NCBI GenBank assembly: GCA_964437215.1
Contig: CAYTFZ010000057.1
Location: forward strand, 1-16,552
Direction of reading: 5' to 3'
Source of the DNA: JAAYAN01 sp964437215
GTDB taxonomy: Bacteria; Bacteroidota; Ignavibacteria; Ignavibacteriales; Melioribacteraceae
DNA: 16,552 nt
How positions within the stretch are numbered: the first letter of the stretch is position 1; each line of letters begins with the position of its first letter. The notes under the pieces were generated by a model. It ran no database searches. It saw only the letters and a program-made list of their open reading frames with translations, and was not told the origin of the DNA. The position numbers and the translations under genes are program-made. Below are positions 1-8,600 of this stretch, piece after piece.

Positions 1-31
1 CAGAGGTTGATTAGTTTTTTTTATAGGAAGG

Positions 32-59
32 AAAGCCCTTCCGTTTTAAGAAGGGCTTT
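32..59. terminator. Hairpin terminator next to the metal operon
   Basis: A perfect 10-bp stem (AAAGCCCTTC pairing with GAAGGGCTTT) encloses an 8-nt loop. It lies 11 bases beyond the stop of the minus-strand HMA gene, so it is well placed to end that operon, and it may also serve a convergent gene left of the window. There is no long U-tract on either strand beyond the UUU that closes the stem, so intrinsic termination strength is uncertain. Confidence 0.6.
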
Positions 60-70
60 GAATTGATAAT

Positions 71-385
71 TTATTCTTTTTCTACATAAGGACTTATATT
101 TTTAATATAAGCGGAATAGCCAAGTTTGTTTATCATCTCGGCTAATTTATCTACTGTAATTTTCTGTGAATCAAAAACGACCGTTACTTCTTTATCCTTA
201 ATATTTACTTTAAGGTCAATAACTCCGCTTTCTTTTGGCAGGGAGTTAAAAAGTTTATCGGAGCAATTGTTGCAATGAATTGATGTATCGAAAATTACCT
301 TTTTGATATTTTTATTTTCATTGCCCGAAGCAATTAAAGATAGTGTTAATAACGCGATTGCAAAAAACGAATTATACTTTTTCAT
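71..385 (-). CDS. Periplasmic heavy-metal-associated (HMA) domain protein
   Basis: This 104-residue protein has an N-terminal signal peptide (residues about 1-20, with no lipobox Cys) followed by a single HMA-type ferredoxin-fold domain (about 28-95). The metal-binding loop reads HCNNC, giving the CxxC pair Cys38/Cys41; the usual Met before the first Cys is replaced by His, a variant common in exported Bacteroidota HMA proteins. The family binds soft metal ions such as Cu(I), Zn or Hg and passes them to partners. It is the last gene of a minus-strand operon, starting 12 bp after the TonB receptor stop, with a good AAAGGAGA Shine-Dalgarno. Inference: a periplasmic metal shuttle for metal brought in by the receptor. 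The metal identity cannot be read from the sequence. Confidence 0.87.
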   Translation of the reverse strand: MKKYNSFFAIALLTLSLIASGNENKNIKKVIFDTSIHCNNCSDKLFNSLPKESGVIDLKVNIKDKEVTVVFDSQKITVDKLAEMINKLGYSAYIKNISPYVEKE

Positions 386-397
386 TTTAATCTCCTT

Positions 398-2593
398 TTA
401 ATTTATTGAAAATCTTGCGCCCATATAAAACATTCTACCGGAAACTGGTCCCCAAATTACCGATGCATCGAAGTTATCCCCGAAAGGATTATCCGAAGAA
501 ATTATCGGTTTGGTTTGCGTATATCCGGTTAAGTTTTCAGCGCCTAAATAGACTTCCCAGCCTTTAAAAAATCTGGTTATCTGTGCATTTAAAATCGTGT
601 AGTTCGGCGAGTATTTCCGCATATTTATTTCCGGGTTATCGGAAAAATCAGGTAAGCGCGATTTACCGTTAAACTGTGCGGTAAAATCGAATTGCCATAA
701 TCGCAAATTTGTTAAATACGAGAAAGAAAGCAGACCTTTGAACTGATTATTCAGCGGTTCCGATCTTAAACCTTTTACATAATCGGTTTTAGTTTCGGAA
801 AATCTAACAGCGCCAAGAACATCAAATTGAGGAAACAGCTCATAACTTAATTCCAATTGATAATTGTTCGCATAGGATTTGCCGCTCAAATTGTAGAAAT
901 TTACTTCCTTCGAACTTTTATCCAAATCAACTACAATCTTGTTCAGGAAATCGGTTCTGTAAAAATCGGCGCTTATTGATAATGCCCGTCCATTTATTGT
1001 AATATACTGCGTGATGTTAATTCCGTAATTTACAGCTTCTTCCATTTCAGGGTTTTTCTCGAAAATAAATTTACGCGAAGAAGTGATAAGCGGAATATTT
1101 TCAGAAATTATTCTCGCCGTTCTGAAACCTTTTCCGGCAGCAATTCGCAGGTTTGTATTTTCGAAAGGGCTGTATTTTATGTGCAAACGCGGAGTAAAGA
1201 ATAAACCGTATTTATTGTGATTATCAGCTCTTATTCCTCCGATTACAGAAAAAGATTTATCAGGTGAAAATGTATATTGGAAAAACGCTCCGGGTACAGT
1301 TTCAGTATTATCGTAATTATTATTTTCAAGATTTTCCTGATAGTCATCGTAAACAAGGCTTAATCCGCTACTGATTTTATGCTGTTCATTAAAAACGTTG
1401 GATTCCAATATAAGATTCGAATAGTAGCTGAATTCCTTCGCGTCATATTTTCTCATTCCAAAAGCAGAATTGTAACGATGCGAAGTTATCATATTTATAA
1501 ACCCGATGCTTGTGTTTTTATCGTTATTGAACATATAACCGATTTTTGACCAGCCTTGAAAGCGGTTTGCATCCATTTCGGTTTTATAAATTCCGGAAGA
1601 TGCTGGTTTGTTAAACCCGCCTTGTCCGCCGTGTCTTTTGTCGTTCAAGTAACTGAAAGAAGCCTCAATATGCCAGTTTTCTAAACCAGTATATTCCCAT
1701 CTGTTCAGCAGATTTATTTGTCTGATGTTAGGGTTATCAATAAATCCGTCGTTATTATTATCGGGAAGCCTGTTAAAATATTCCGCGTGAAATAAAACAC
1801 CGGTAGTTAATTCGGGACTTATTTCGTAATAAGTATTCGCGTTGAAATCGCTTTTAAGTTCGCTGTTTGTAAAAATATCGGCATAATACTTTTCGCTTTG
1901 CATCGGCTTTTTGAACTCGATGTTAATTTGTCCGGAAACAGATTCGTACCCGTTCACAACCGAAGCGGTTCCTTTCGATATCTGGATTGACTGCATCCAG
2001 GGTCCTGGAATATAATACAAACCGTAAACCGAGGCAAGTCCGCGTATATTTGGAATATTTTCTGTCATAATCTGGCTGTATTTCCCGGCAAGTCCCAGCA
2101 ATTTTATCTGCTTTGCTCCCGTAACTGCATCACTGTACGATACATCCACTGACGCGTTTGTTTCAAAGCTTTCCGAAAGATTGCAGCAAGCGGCTTTTTT
2201 TAATTCGTCGCGGGTTATTTCCATTGTTAAAATGGGATTTAAGTCACTTATACTGATTGATTTGCTGCGGGCGGTAATCTCAACAGCGTTTAATTCTCTG
2301 TTTTCTTTTAGAATTATCTCAACATATTCGTCAGTTTTAGCAACTTTAATAGTATCGGGTTTAAAACTAACGTAGGTTACAACCAGCAGGGAAGTATCTG
2401 CTGAAGTTTTATATAATTGGAATTTCCCTTCTGTATCGGTCATTGTGCCGAGTTCTGTATCTGCCCAAAATATATTTACGCCGGGCAGAGGCGTTCTAAA
2501 GTTTGTTTCAAACTCCCCGTAAATAATTCCGCTCAGTTTTTGCGGAAAAACAATTCCTGCGCAAAAAAGAACAGAAAATAATATTCGTATCAT
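398..2593 (-). CDS. TonB-dependent outer-membrane receptor, putative metal uptake
   Basis: The 731-residue protein has a signal peptide (about 1-17), a carboxypeptidase-regulatory-like beta domain (about 19-100), a plug domain (about 115-230) and a beta-barrel to the C-terminus. The plug holds an unusual Cys136-Cys137 pair (ACCNLSESFETN) and the typical VNGYESVSGQINIEF end of the plug. A barrel loop carries a DNNNDGFID calcium-type motif (about nt 1735-1770). TonB receptors move scarce ligands across the outer membrane using TonB/ExbBD energy. Receptors of this CCNLSESF type in Bacteroidota tend to sit beside HMA proteins, as here, which points to metal or a metal complex rather than glycan; no SusD-like partner is present. 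The start at 2593 is preceded by AAAGGAGAAGG. It follows the Cys-rich gene by 36 bp. The ligand is inferred. Confidence 0.88.
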   Translation of the reverse strand: MIRILFSVLFCAGIVFPQKLSGIIYGEFETNFRTPLPGVNIFWADTELGTMTDTEGKFQLYKTSADTSLLVVTYVSFKPDTIKVAKTDEYVEIILKENRELNAVEITARSKSISISDLNPILTMEITRDELKKAACCNLSESFETNASVDVSYSDAVTGAKQIKLLGLAGKYSQIMTENIPNIRGLASVYGLYYIPGPWMQSIQISKGTASVVNGYESVSGQINIEFKKPMQSEKYYADIFTNSELKSDFNANTYYEISPELTTGVLFHAEYFNRLPDNNNDGFIDNPNIRQINLLNRWEYTGLENWHIEASFSYLNDKRHGGQGGFNKPASSGIYKTEMDANRFQGWSKIGYMFNNDKNTSIGFINMITSHRYNSAFGMRKYDAKEFSYYSNLILESNVFNEQHKISSGLSLVYDDYQENLENNNYDNTETVPGAFFQYTFSPDKSFSVIGGIRADNHNKYGLFFTPRLHIKYSPFENTNLRIAAGKGFRTARIISENIPLITSSRKFIFEKNPEMEEAVNYGINITQYITINGRALSISADFYRTDFLNKIVVDLDKSSKEVNFYNLSGKSYANNYQLELSYELFPQFDVLGAVRFSETKTDYVKGLRSEPLNNQFKGLLSFSYLTNLRLWQFDFTAQFNGKSRLPDFSDNPEINMRKYSPNYTILNAQITRFFKGWEVYLGAENLTGYTQTKPIISSDNPFGDNFDASVIWGPVSGRMFYMGARFSIN

Positions 2594-2629
2594 TTCCTTC
2601 TCCTTTAAAAATAAGTTAATAAAAAGCGT

Positions 2630-3100
2630 TTAACTTATTTCGGGCGAAGGTATTTTGGGTTGCTGAAGTTTAATTATGAGGGTTTTGCCAAACGGGTGGG
2701 GCGGACTTTCATTTATTATTGAAGAAACTGATAAAGCTGTTTTGGAAGGTTTATCGTAATTATTATCGAACAAAACAATATCAAAAGGAAGAAGAATTTT
2801 AATTTCTGGATTATTAACCGTTAAAAGATCAATATCAAGTTTTTTATATGTTGTAACAACACAATTACCCTCGCAATCGGATGAACAATCATTGTGATTC
2901 AGGATTTTATCTCTGTTATCTTCTTCACAGCTGTTGTGGTGCTTTTTAACCGAAGAATTATTGCAACAGGAATCAGCTGTAATTTCTTCCAGATGCGATT
3001 TGCAGTAACATCTGTATGATTCTATTAAAACGCCTGCATGCGAAAACAAAACCGTAACTAATAAAATGAAAGAGATTATATGTAATTTTTTCGTGTTCAT
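2630..3100 (-). CDS. Secreted Cys/His-rich protein (HYC_CC_PP-like)
   Basis: This 156-residue protein has an N-terminal hydrophobic signal segment (about 5-22). The exported part holds eight cysteines (31, 33, 45, 46, 58, 72, 76, 80) and several histidines, including His54-His55, and a proline stretch PPHPFGK near residues 133-139. The order of a CYC motif, a CC pair and a late PP resembles the small Bacteroidota proteins called HYC_CC_PP, though the first motif is YRCYC rather than HYC, so family assignment is tentative. It is the first gene of the operon, about 15 nt downstream of the predicted transcription start, with only a weak TTTGGAAA ribosome-binding site. Such Cys/His density next to an HMA protein suggests metal binding or sensing outside the cytoplasm; this is inference. 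Confidence 0.75.
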   Translation of the reverse strand: MNTKKLHIISFILLVTVLFSHAGVLIESYRCYCKSHLEEITADSCCNNSSVKKHHNSCEEDNRDKILNHNDCSSDCEGNCVVTTYKKLDIDLLTVNNPEIKILLPFDIVLFDNNYDKPSKTALSVSSIINESPPHPFGKTLIIKLQQPKIPSPEIS

Positions 3101-3119
3101 ATTTCCAAATAAACTTGCA

Positions 3120-3150
3120 CAAAAATAACTATTATTAAAAAGGACATCAA
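3120..3150 (-). promoter_or_regulatory. Bacteroidota-type promoter of the metal operon
   Basis: On the minus strand, TTG (3150-3148) and TATTTTTG (3127-3120) are separated by exactly 20 nt, a full match to the Bacteroidota -33/-7 consensus (TTG, 19-21 nt, TAnnTTTG). The predicted start lies near 3115, leaving a 5' leader of about 15 nt before the ATG at 3100. Confidence 0.6.
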
Positions 3151-3264
3151 GTCGAAAATATAGAACCTTTGAAAAAAAAGGATTGAATATAGAATTCTGC
3201 CAAAGATTATTACTTTTACAAGACCTTTAAAATCTGCAAGTTTTTTCCGGGAAAAAATTATTTA

Positions 3265-3295
3265 TTGAGTTTTTGTGGAAGAAAATATATTTTTA
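3265..3295 (+). promoter_or_regulatory. Candidate promoter of the lipocalin-like lipoprotein gene
   Basis: TTG (3265-3267) is followed after 20 nt by TATTTTTA (3288-3295), matching seven of eight positions of TAnnTTTG. The predicted start near 3302 gives a leader of about 43 nt that ends in an AATGGAG ribosome-binding site. The region is AT-rich, so a chance match is possible. Confidence 0.4.
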
Positions 3296-3344
3296 TCTAA
3301 GTATAAAAAGGCAGTTTTGATAATAATAAAATGGAGTATCTAAA

Positions 3345-3758
3345 ATGAAAAAGTTTATTATACTCAGTTTTGTAATTATTTTATTTGTATCATGTAAAAA
3401 AGAATCTTCAATTAACGAAAGTGCCGGCGAGGATGTGCAGCTTTTCGGAAAATGGGAATGGACTGAATCCTGTGGAGGATTTGGGGGAGGGTATTATTAC
3501 CCTGAAGAGGGGAAAAAAATAGTGCATCTTTTTTCGCCGGATGGAATGTATTATTCATTCAGGAACGATACAATTACTAATCAGTCGAAATATTCGTTAA
3601 CGAAACAAAAATCGATATACAGCGGGGAATTGCTTGACTTTATTATTTTTGAGAGTAAAGCAGATGATGAAGTAATAATAAAACTGTCTGCCGATTCGCT
3701 TGTTTTAGGTGATAATATGTTTGACGGATATACCAGTTTATATAAACGTGTTAAATGA
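3345..3758 (+). CDS. Lipocalin-like lipoprotein, function unknown
   Basis: This 137-residue protein begins with a short SpII signal peptide ending in the lipobox FVSC, so Cys17 should be lipidated. The mature part opens with GKWEWTESCGGFGGGYYYP (about 35-53), then predicted beta-strands, an FSPDGMYYSF segment and a final YTSLYKRVK. This GxWxWxxSxGG opening and strand pattern is seen in many small Bacteroidota lipoproteins of lipocalin-like fold. No catalytic residues are evident, and the ligand, if any, is unknown. It is transcribed alone, away from the metal operon, and no clear terminator follows before the Crp/Fnr-type gene, 128 bp downstream. The start is set by the signal peptide and by AATGGAG upstream. 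Confidence 0.75.
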   Translation: MKKFIILSFVIILFVSCKKESSINESAGEDVQLFGKWEWTESCGGFGGGYYYPEEGKKIVHLFSPDGMYYSFRNDTITNQSKYSLTKQKSIYSGELLDFIIFESKADDEVIIKLSADSLVLGDNMFDGYTSLYKRVK

Positions 3759-3886
3759 CAGAACATTTTAAAAATTTCTTGAAAAATTATTCAGAACTAA
3801 GAATTAGCAGCCTGAAAATTCCGTATCTGTATTTAAAATATTTATTTTCAATTGTTTTAGTGCATGATTATTCCATATAATAAAAT

Positions 3887-4462
3887 ATGTCCTTTCAAAA
3901 AATAAAAAGTAAAATATCCGAATATATTTTTCTTGATGAAAATGATGAAGAACTGATTAAGAAATACTTCAAGATAATCCATTATTCCAAGAATGAAAAA
4001 ATAATTGAAACCGGGAAAACCAGCAGTGAGGTTTTTTTTGTAAATTCGGGATATTTAAGATATTACAAAGTTTTATGTTCCGGCGAGGAGTTGATAATCC
4101 ACATCTATGCTCCGGATAATTTTGCTGCCTCCTTGAAAAGTTTCTTCTTCGGCGCTTCGTCTGAAGAAATACTTCAGTCAATTACAGATTGCGAGTTGCT
4201 TAGTATTTCAAAAACCGATTTGGAGAAGCTATATTCAGCTGACCAAAAGTGGCAATATTTCGGTCGGAAATTGATGGAATGTTTCCTTGCAGAAAAAGAG
4301 CAGAGAATTATTGATCAGATTTCCTTAACCGGAAAGGAAAAATATCTTAAATTATTAAAAACAAATCCAGATATAATCAGGAATGTTCAAGTAAAATTTC
4401 TCGCCTCTTTTTTAGGAATTAAACCCGAATCGCTAAGCCGCATCAAAAGGAAAATTTACTAA
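3887..4462 (+). CDS. Crp/Fnr-family transcriptional regulator
   Basis: The 191-residue protein has an N-terminal cyclic-nucleotide-binding-like beta-roll (about 28-115), a long dimerisation helix (about 117-145) and a C-terminal winged helix-turn-helix (about 166-190) ending in the PESLSRIKRKI recognition segment typical of Bacteroidota Crp/Fnr regulators. The phosphate-binding Arg-Ser signature of cAMP-binding Crp is not visible and there is no N-terminal Cys cluster for an Fnr iron-sulfur centre, so the effector is unknown. The ATG lacks a Shine-Dalgarno; a TATAAT lies only 5 nt before it, so the mRNA could be nearly leaderless. It sits 73 bp upstream of a dehydrogenase gene with a palindrome at its promoter, its most likely target. 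Family assignment is firm; the target is inferred. Confidence 0.85.
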   Translation: MSFQKIKSKISEYIFLDENDEELIKKYFKIIHYSKNEKIIETGKTSSEVFFVNSGYLRYYKVLCSGEELIIHIYAPDNFAASLKSFFFGASSEEILQSITDCELLSISKTDLEKLYSADQKWQYFGRKLMECFLAEKEQRIIDQISLTGKEKYLKLLKTNPDIIRNVQVKFLASFLGIKPESLSRIKRKIY

Positions 4463-4494
4463 CATTTGTTATTATTTTGCTGAAAAGCTGATAC

Positions 4495-4502
4495 TATTTT
4501 TG
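4495..4502 (+). promoter_or_regulatory. Candidate -7 element of the dehydrogenase gene
   Basis: TATTTTTG fully matches TAnnTTTG, 33 nt before the dehydrogenase ATG. At the 20-nt spacing seen at other promoters in this window the upstream triplet is TTA (4472-4474), a two-of-three match to TTG. The predicted start is near 4509, inside the adjacent palindrome. Confidence 0.45.
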
Positions 4503-4524
4503 TTGTAAAGTTTAATTACAACAA
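4500..4524 (+). promoter_or_regulatory. 25-bp palindromic operator at the dehydrogenase promoter
   Basis: TTGTTGTAA (4500-4508) and TTACAACAA (4516-4524) are perfect 9-bp inverted arms around a 7-nt centre. The left arm overlaps the -7 element and the right arm touches the AAGGAG ribosome-binding site. The left arm starts at or before the predicted transcription start, so a DNA operator fits better than an RNA hairpin. A dimeric regulator, plausibly the Crp/Fnr protein encoded just upstream, would act here as a repressor by position. Confidence 0.55.
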
Positions 4525-4535
4525 GGAGTTTTAAT

Positions 4536-5357
4536 ATGCAGACAGTATTAATTACAGGGGCGTCAAGCGGTATTGGATTGGAAACTGCCATATTGTTCAG
4601 CGAAAAGGGCTGGAATGTTGCAGCAGCAATACGCAATTTTGAAAAATCAGGAAATCTCGCGAAATATAAAAATGTTAATTGTTTTCGGATGGATGTAACG
4701 GACAGAACTTCAATTGTAGAATGTGTTGGGCAGGTAATTAAAAAATACGGGAAAATAGATGCCTTGATTAACAATGCAGGTATTTATGAACCCGACCCTC
4801 TTGAATTGACTTCCGATGAAATGATTGAAGGTATTGTGAAAACAAACATTAACGGGGTTATTTTTACCGCCAAAGCAATTCTTCCACATTTCCGGCAAAA
4901 TAAAAACGGGGTTATCGTAAACGTTTCCTCTATTGCCGGAAGAGTTACGTTTCCGTTCCAATCTGCATATCATTCAACCAAATGGGCAATTGAAGGTTTT
5001 AGCGAAAGTTTAAGATATGAGCTGGCGTCATTGAATATCAAAATTAAACTGGTGGAACCGGGGGTAGTTAAAACAAATTTATATGTTAAGACTAATGAAA
5101 AGGATTCTGAAAAATATCCTGAAGAATATGCAGTCAATTTTAAAAACTGGCACAGGTTTTTAATGAAAAATCTGCAAAAAGGTTATTTACCCGGGCGGGA
5201 TGCTGAAACTATTTTTGAAGCTGTTACAGATAATAAAAATAAATTGCGCTACACCACCGATTTTACTACAAGAGCGGCAATATTACTTCATTCTTTCTTT
5301 CCGGTTAATTATTTCCAGAAAATCATCAGCAGGCAATCAAAATTAAAGATTCAGTAA
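4536..5357 (+). CDS. Short-chain dehydrogenase/reductase (classical SDR)
   Basis: The 273-residue protein shows all classical SDR marks: the nucleotide-binding TGASSGIG (7-14), NNAG (79-82), catalytic Asn104, Ser132, and the YHSTK motif giving Tyr145 and Lys149, then EPGVVKT (174-180). Ser132 and Tyr145 are 13 apart, the family norm. These enzymes are cytoplasmic NAD(P)H-dependent oxidoreductases acting on alcohols or carbonyls; the substrate cannot be told. The C-terminal part (about 185-273) is longer than in the shortest SDRs and would form the substrate lid. Start choice is secure, with AAGGAG 7 nt before the ATG. It is preceded by a palindrome at its promoter and by a Crp/Fnr-type gene, and followed by a terminator, so it is probably a single regulated gene. 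Confidence 0.92.
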   Translation: MQTVLITGASSGIGLETAILFSEKGWNVAAAIRNFEKSGNLAKYKNVNCFRMDVTDRTSIVECVGQVIKKYGKIDALINNAGIYEPDPLELTSDEMIEGIVKTNINGVIFTAKAILPHFRQNKNGVIVNVSSIAGRVTFPFQSAYHSTKWAIEGFSESLRYELASLNIKIKLVEPGVVKTNLYVKTNEKDSEKYPEEYAVNFKNWHRFLMKNLQKGYLPGRDAETIFEAVTDNKNKLRYTTDFTTRAAILLHSFFPVNYFQKIISRQSKLKIQ

Positions 5358-5408
5358 AATTGATTTTATTTTGCGGAATATCCCAAGCCATTTTAAATTT
5401 TGAAACAA

Positions 5409-5479
5409 GGCAGCAATATCAATCATTTATGAATTATTAAAGAAATCCGGTATAAAAAAACCGGTTGCTGCCTATTTTT
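5409..5479 (+). terminator. Nested-stem terminator after the dehydrogenase gene
   Basis: Two stems are nested: an outer one, GGCAGCAA (5409-5416) with TTGCTGCC (5465-5472), and an inner one, CCGGT (5447-5451) with ACCGG (5460-5464). The right-hand arms are contiguous, followed by TATTTTTA. A 30-nt stretch (5417-5446) bulges out on the left side. The position, 52 bases after the stop, suits termination of the dehydrogenase transcript. Confidence 0.6.
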
Positions 5480-5529
5480 AATCATCTTTTTATAAAACGA
5501 AGAAAAACTTAATAATTAAAACAGAAAAA

Positions 5530-5560
5530 TTGCATTCCGGTTAGAAAAAGTTTAATTTTA
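5530..5560 (+). promoter_or_regulatory. Candidate promoter of the surface-protein operon
   Basis: TTG (5530-5532), a 20-nt spacer and TAATTTTA (5553-5560) match the Bacteroidota promoter at all but the last base. It would start transcription near 5567 and drive the operon that runs to 15054, with a leader of about 90 nt. Confidence 0.45.
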
Positions 5561-5567
5561 GTAATAT

Positions 5568-5657
5568 GAAGAAAGTGTGAACGCCTAAAAGATTTCTTCG
5601 ACGTTAGATGAGTTCCTTTTTTAATTAAAACGCAAAACAATTATACCCGGAGTAATT
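5568..5657 (+). other. Structured 5' leader of the surface-protein operon
   Basis: The predicted transcript opens with GAAGAAA (5568-5574) and TTTCTTC (5593-5599), a 7-bp stem with an 18-nt loop. A competing AACG/CGTT pair (5580-5583 with 5602-5605) follows, then a T6 run at 5617-5622 and a CCGGAG ribosome-binding site at 5647-5652. No known riboswitch class is recognised. The hairpin could protect the 5' end of a long mRNA, or attenuate it. Confidence 0.3.
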
Positions 5658-8600
5658 GTGCAAAAAGTAAAAGAACTATTTAAAAACACAATAAAAACTG
5701 CCATACTTTTTGTTTTTATTGTTGCAGCAAATGCACAAAATATTAATTGGAATTCCATTATCACAGTTTCGCCTAATCCGTCTCCTTACATTGCCGATTG
5801 GGAAAGCGATCCCCGGATGCTTGCTTACACTGTTATTTATAACGGAAACAAAGAACAGAATACTTATACAAAAGCAGTTTTGTCGGGCAAAAGATACGGC
5901 GAGCTTGGAACGGTAAAAGGAAATAACTTATTATTTCCTTCGGGTCCTTTAACAAAAATTTTCCGAAACACAGATATTTTAAATATAAATGAATCCAATC
6001 TAAATAAAAAATTTGTTACAAATGTTATGAAATCCGGCAGACTGCCTGAAGATGATTACACTATTTGCATCTCATTATACAGTGAAAAAGGAGAATTGCT
6101 TACCGACGCATGCGCTGAATTTTCAATAAGTCTTCCCGATCAACCCCAATTAATTTATCCGGCTAATAAAGATACAATAAATGTTGCCAACCCTTCCTTT
6201 CAATGGACTCCAGTTTTTTCTTCGACCGGGAAAATAATAAAATATGCTTTTCGCTTGTGCGAAGTACTCTACCGGCAAACGCCGCTAAAAGCAATAACAG
6301 CAAATGTTCCGGTTTACGAAACCATATTAACCGGAGCAACAATTCTTCTTTATCCGGCAGACGGATTCCCTTTGGAACTGGGGAAAACTTATGTCTGGCA
6401 GATACAAGCCTTGGATGAATACGGTCAGCCGGCATCTGTTAATCAGGGTAAAAGCGAGTTATGGACTTTTGTAAGAAAAAATACTTTTGTTTTTTCAAAG
6501 CCCCCAATTCAAAAGCCTGTTTTTGCTGTAAAAAAGATATCGGGTAAACTGATTTATGACTGGCCTGGATCTTCAACAGAAGCAAAGCCTCTTAAAAATG
6601 TATCTGTGAGTTTATGCGTTGAATATATTCTTAAAAGAGCAGGACTTCCGGTTGTTTTATCAAAAGCTGATTTAGGCTACAAATATAATGATGTTGGAAA
6701 AGTTTTAGCAACTTCTAAGACTGATGGTAATGGTAATTTCGATTTCTCATTTAACTTTGCCGACAGTACATATAAGATGGCAGAAGACACAACCATTTCA
6801 ACAATTGCTACCGGAAATGTTAAAGGTGATCTTTATAAAGTATTGCGGTTAAAAGTTAACAGTAATTATTATGCAAGTCCTTCACAGAATATTATGCTTA
6901 ATCAGGATGAAATGACGGACGCAGGGATATTATCTGCAAAGGCAAGACGTTATCAGGTGTTTCTTAAACTTTGGGATCCGCTTAATTTAAATGATTCTAT
7001 GAAATATATCGTAAGGGTAACTCGTAAAGGTGTAAGGGATGAAATTCCTCTTAATGAAGGAGATTCGAAAAGATTAGAGAATAACCCGAACACCGAATAT
7101 GTTATTTATGAAAAGAATGTTGCAAAAGATGGCTCGCTGATTTTGCCGATGCTGGTTCAAAATAAATACGCCGGTGATGAATATACTGTCCGTGTTTTTT
7201 CTGCCGATAATAATCATCCGGCTCATTATTCACCGTTTAAACTCAATTTCAGCGGTTCGCAAGGTAACAATTTTACTTTGTCAGGACAGGGAGATAAGGC
7301 AGTTTACGCTGACGATTATACTGTCCAATATCTTGAAGTAAATGTTAACCCAGCAACAGTTTTTGCTCAATTTAAGGGAGTTCTTAAATACAAGTTTTAC
7401 GGACAGTCCTGCACATTTCCGTTAAAAAATATTCAAACGAAATTAGTGATAAAATACATTCTTCGTAAAATGGGCGGCGGTTATGTAGATGTATCCGATT
7501 ATGTTAAAGACATCGACAGAAATAAAGTTATTTCTTACGCCTCAACAGATTCTTTAGGTAATGTTGTTTATAATGTCGGGTTACAGTCTTTTATGGTGGA
7601 CAGTATCGGGGCATATCGCAAAGTGAAAGATTTTCCCGCAGGCGGAAATAAATACAGCGGACATATTTACCGGGCGCTGAGAGTAATTGTAAACAGCCCA
7701 TATTATTGTTCCCCCGATGAAGGCAACAGTTATTATGGAGATATTTATTTTAACGAAGCCAGCCACGTTCAGGATTTTGGCACTTTATGCTCGCTTGTAC
7801 GAAGCTACAACTTAAATATTACGGTAAAAAATGAAGAAAGTAATCTTCCGCTTAATAACATTGACGTATATCTTATGCGGTATAAGTATCCCGAATCTAT
7901 TCCGTCGGACGAAGGCGGAGGTTATAACGGCTCGCAAAAACAAAAAACATACGGCTGGATGACTGCGGATATTATCGCAAAAGGAACTACTTCAATTGTT
8001 AACGGTATTTCAGGCAAAATTACTTTCACAAATCTTGTAAAAAACGATCTTTCCAATCCTAACGATAAATATTTTTTGATATATGAATCCAATCCGCAGG
8101 TAATTGAAAATTATAAAACCAAATGGGAGCCTTTTTCGTTTGATTGCAACGGTATTACCGGCGTTTACAATCAGGATTACGGGCAGCCGAAAATAAAAAA
8201 TATTACAAAAAATCTGACACCGTTACCACCTTATGTAACAGCATTATTCCGTCGGAGCGATGCAGCAAACCCGGCAACCGGAGTAACAGTTTATCTTACA
8301 AATGTTAACGGAAGCAGTATTCAAGCAACATCCGATTCAAGCGGAAGAGTGAAAATTTCTCCATTGCCCGAAAACCCTAACGGACCTGCGCGGAAACTTT
8401 ATGTTTTTGCGAATTCGCTCGGTTACAGGGATACGGTTTTGAATGTCCTTAATCTTTCAAAAGGACAAAAACACGATTTGGGCATTATTATTTTAAAACC
8501 GAAATCTGCTATCAAAGGAAATGTTATTGATGATGAAGGTAAACCGGTTGCCGCTTATGTCGGGATTGATGACGGGATTAAATTCCAAACGAACTGCGGT

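Noticed and set aside
2181..2375. Plus-strand open frame of 64 codons inside the TonB receptor gene
   Set aside because: It is antisense to a well supported receptor gene, has no domain, signal or ribosome-binding site, and is a shadow frame.
4472..4774. Minus-strand open frame overlapping the dehydrogenase start
   Set aside because: It covers the conserved SDR nucleotide-binding region in antisense and lacks any support of its own.
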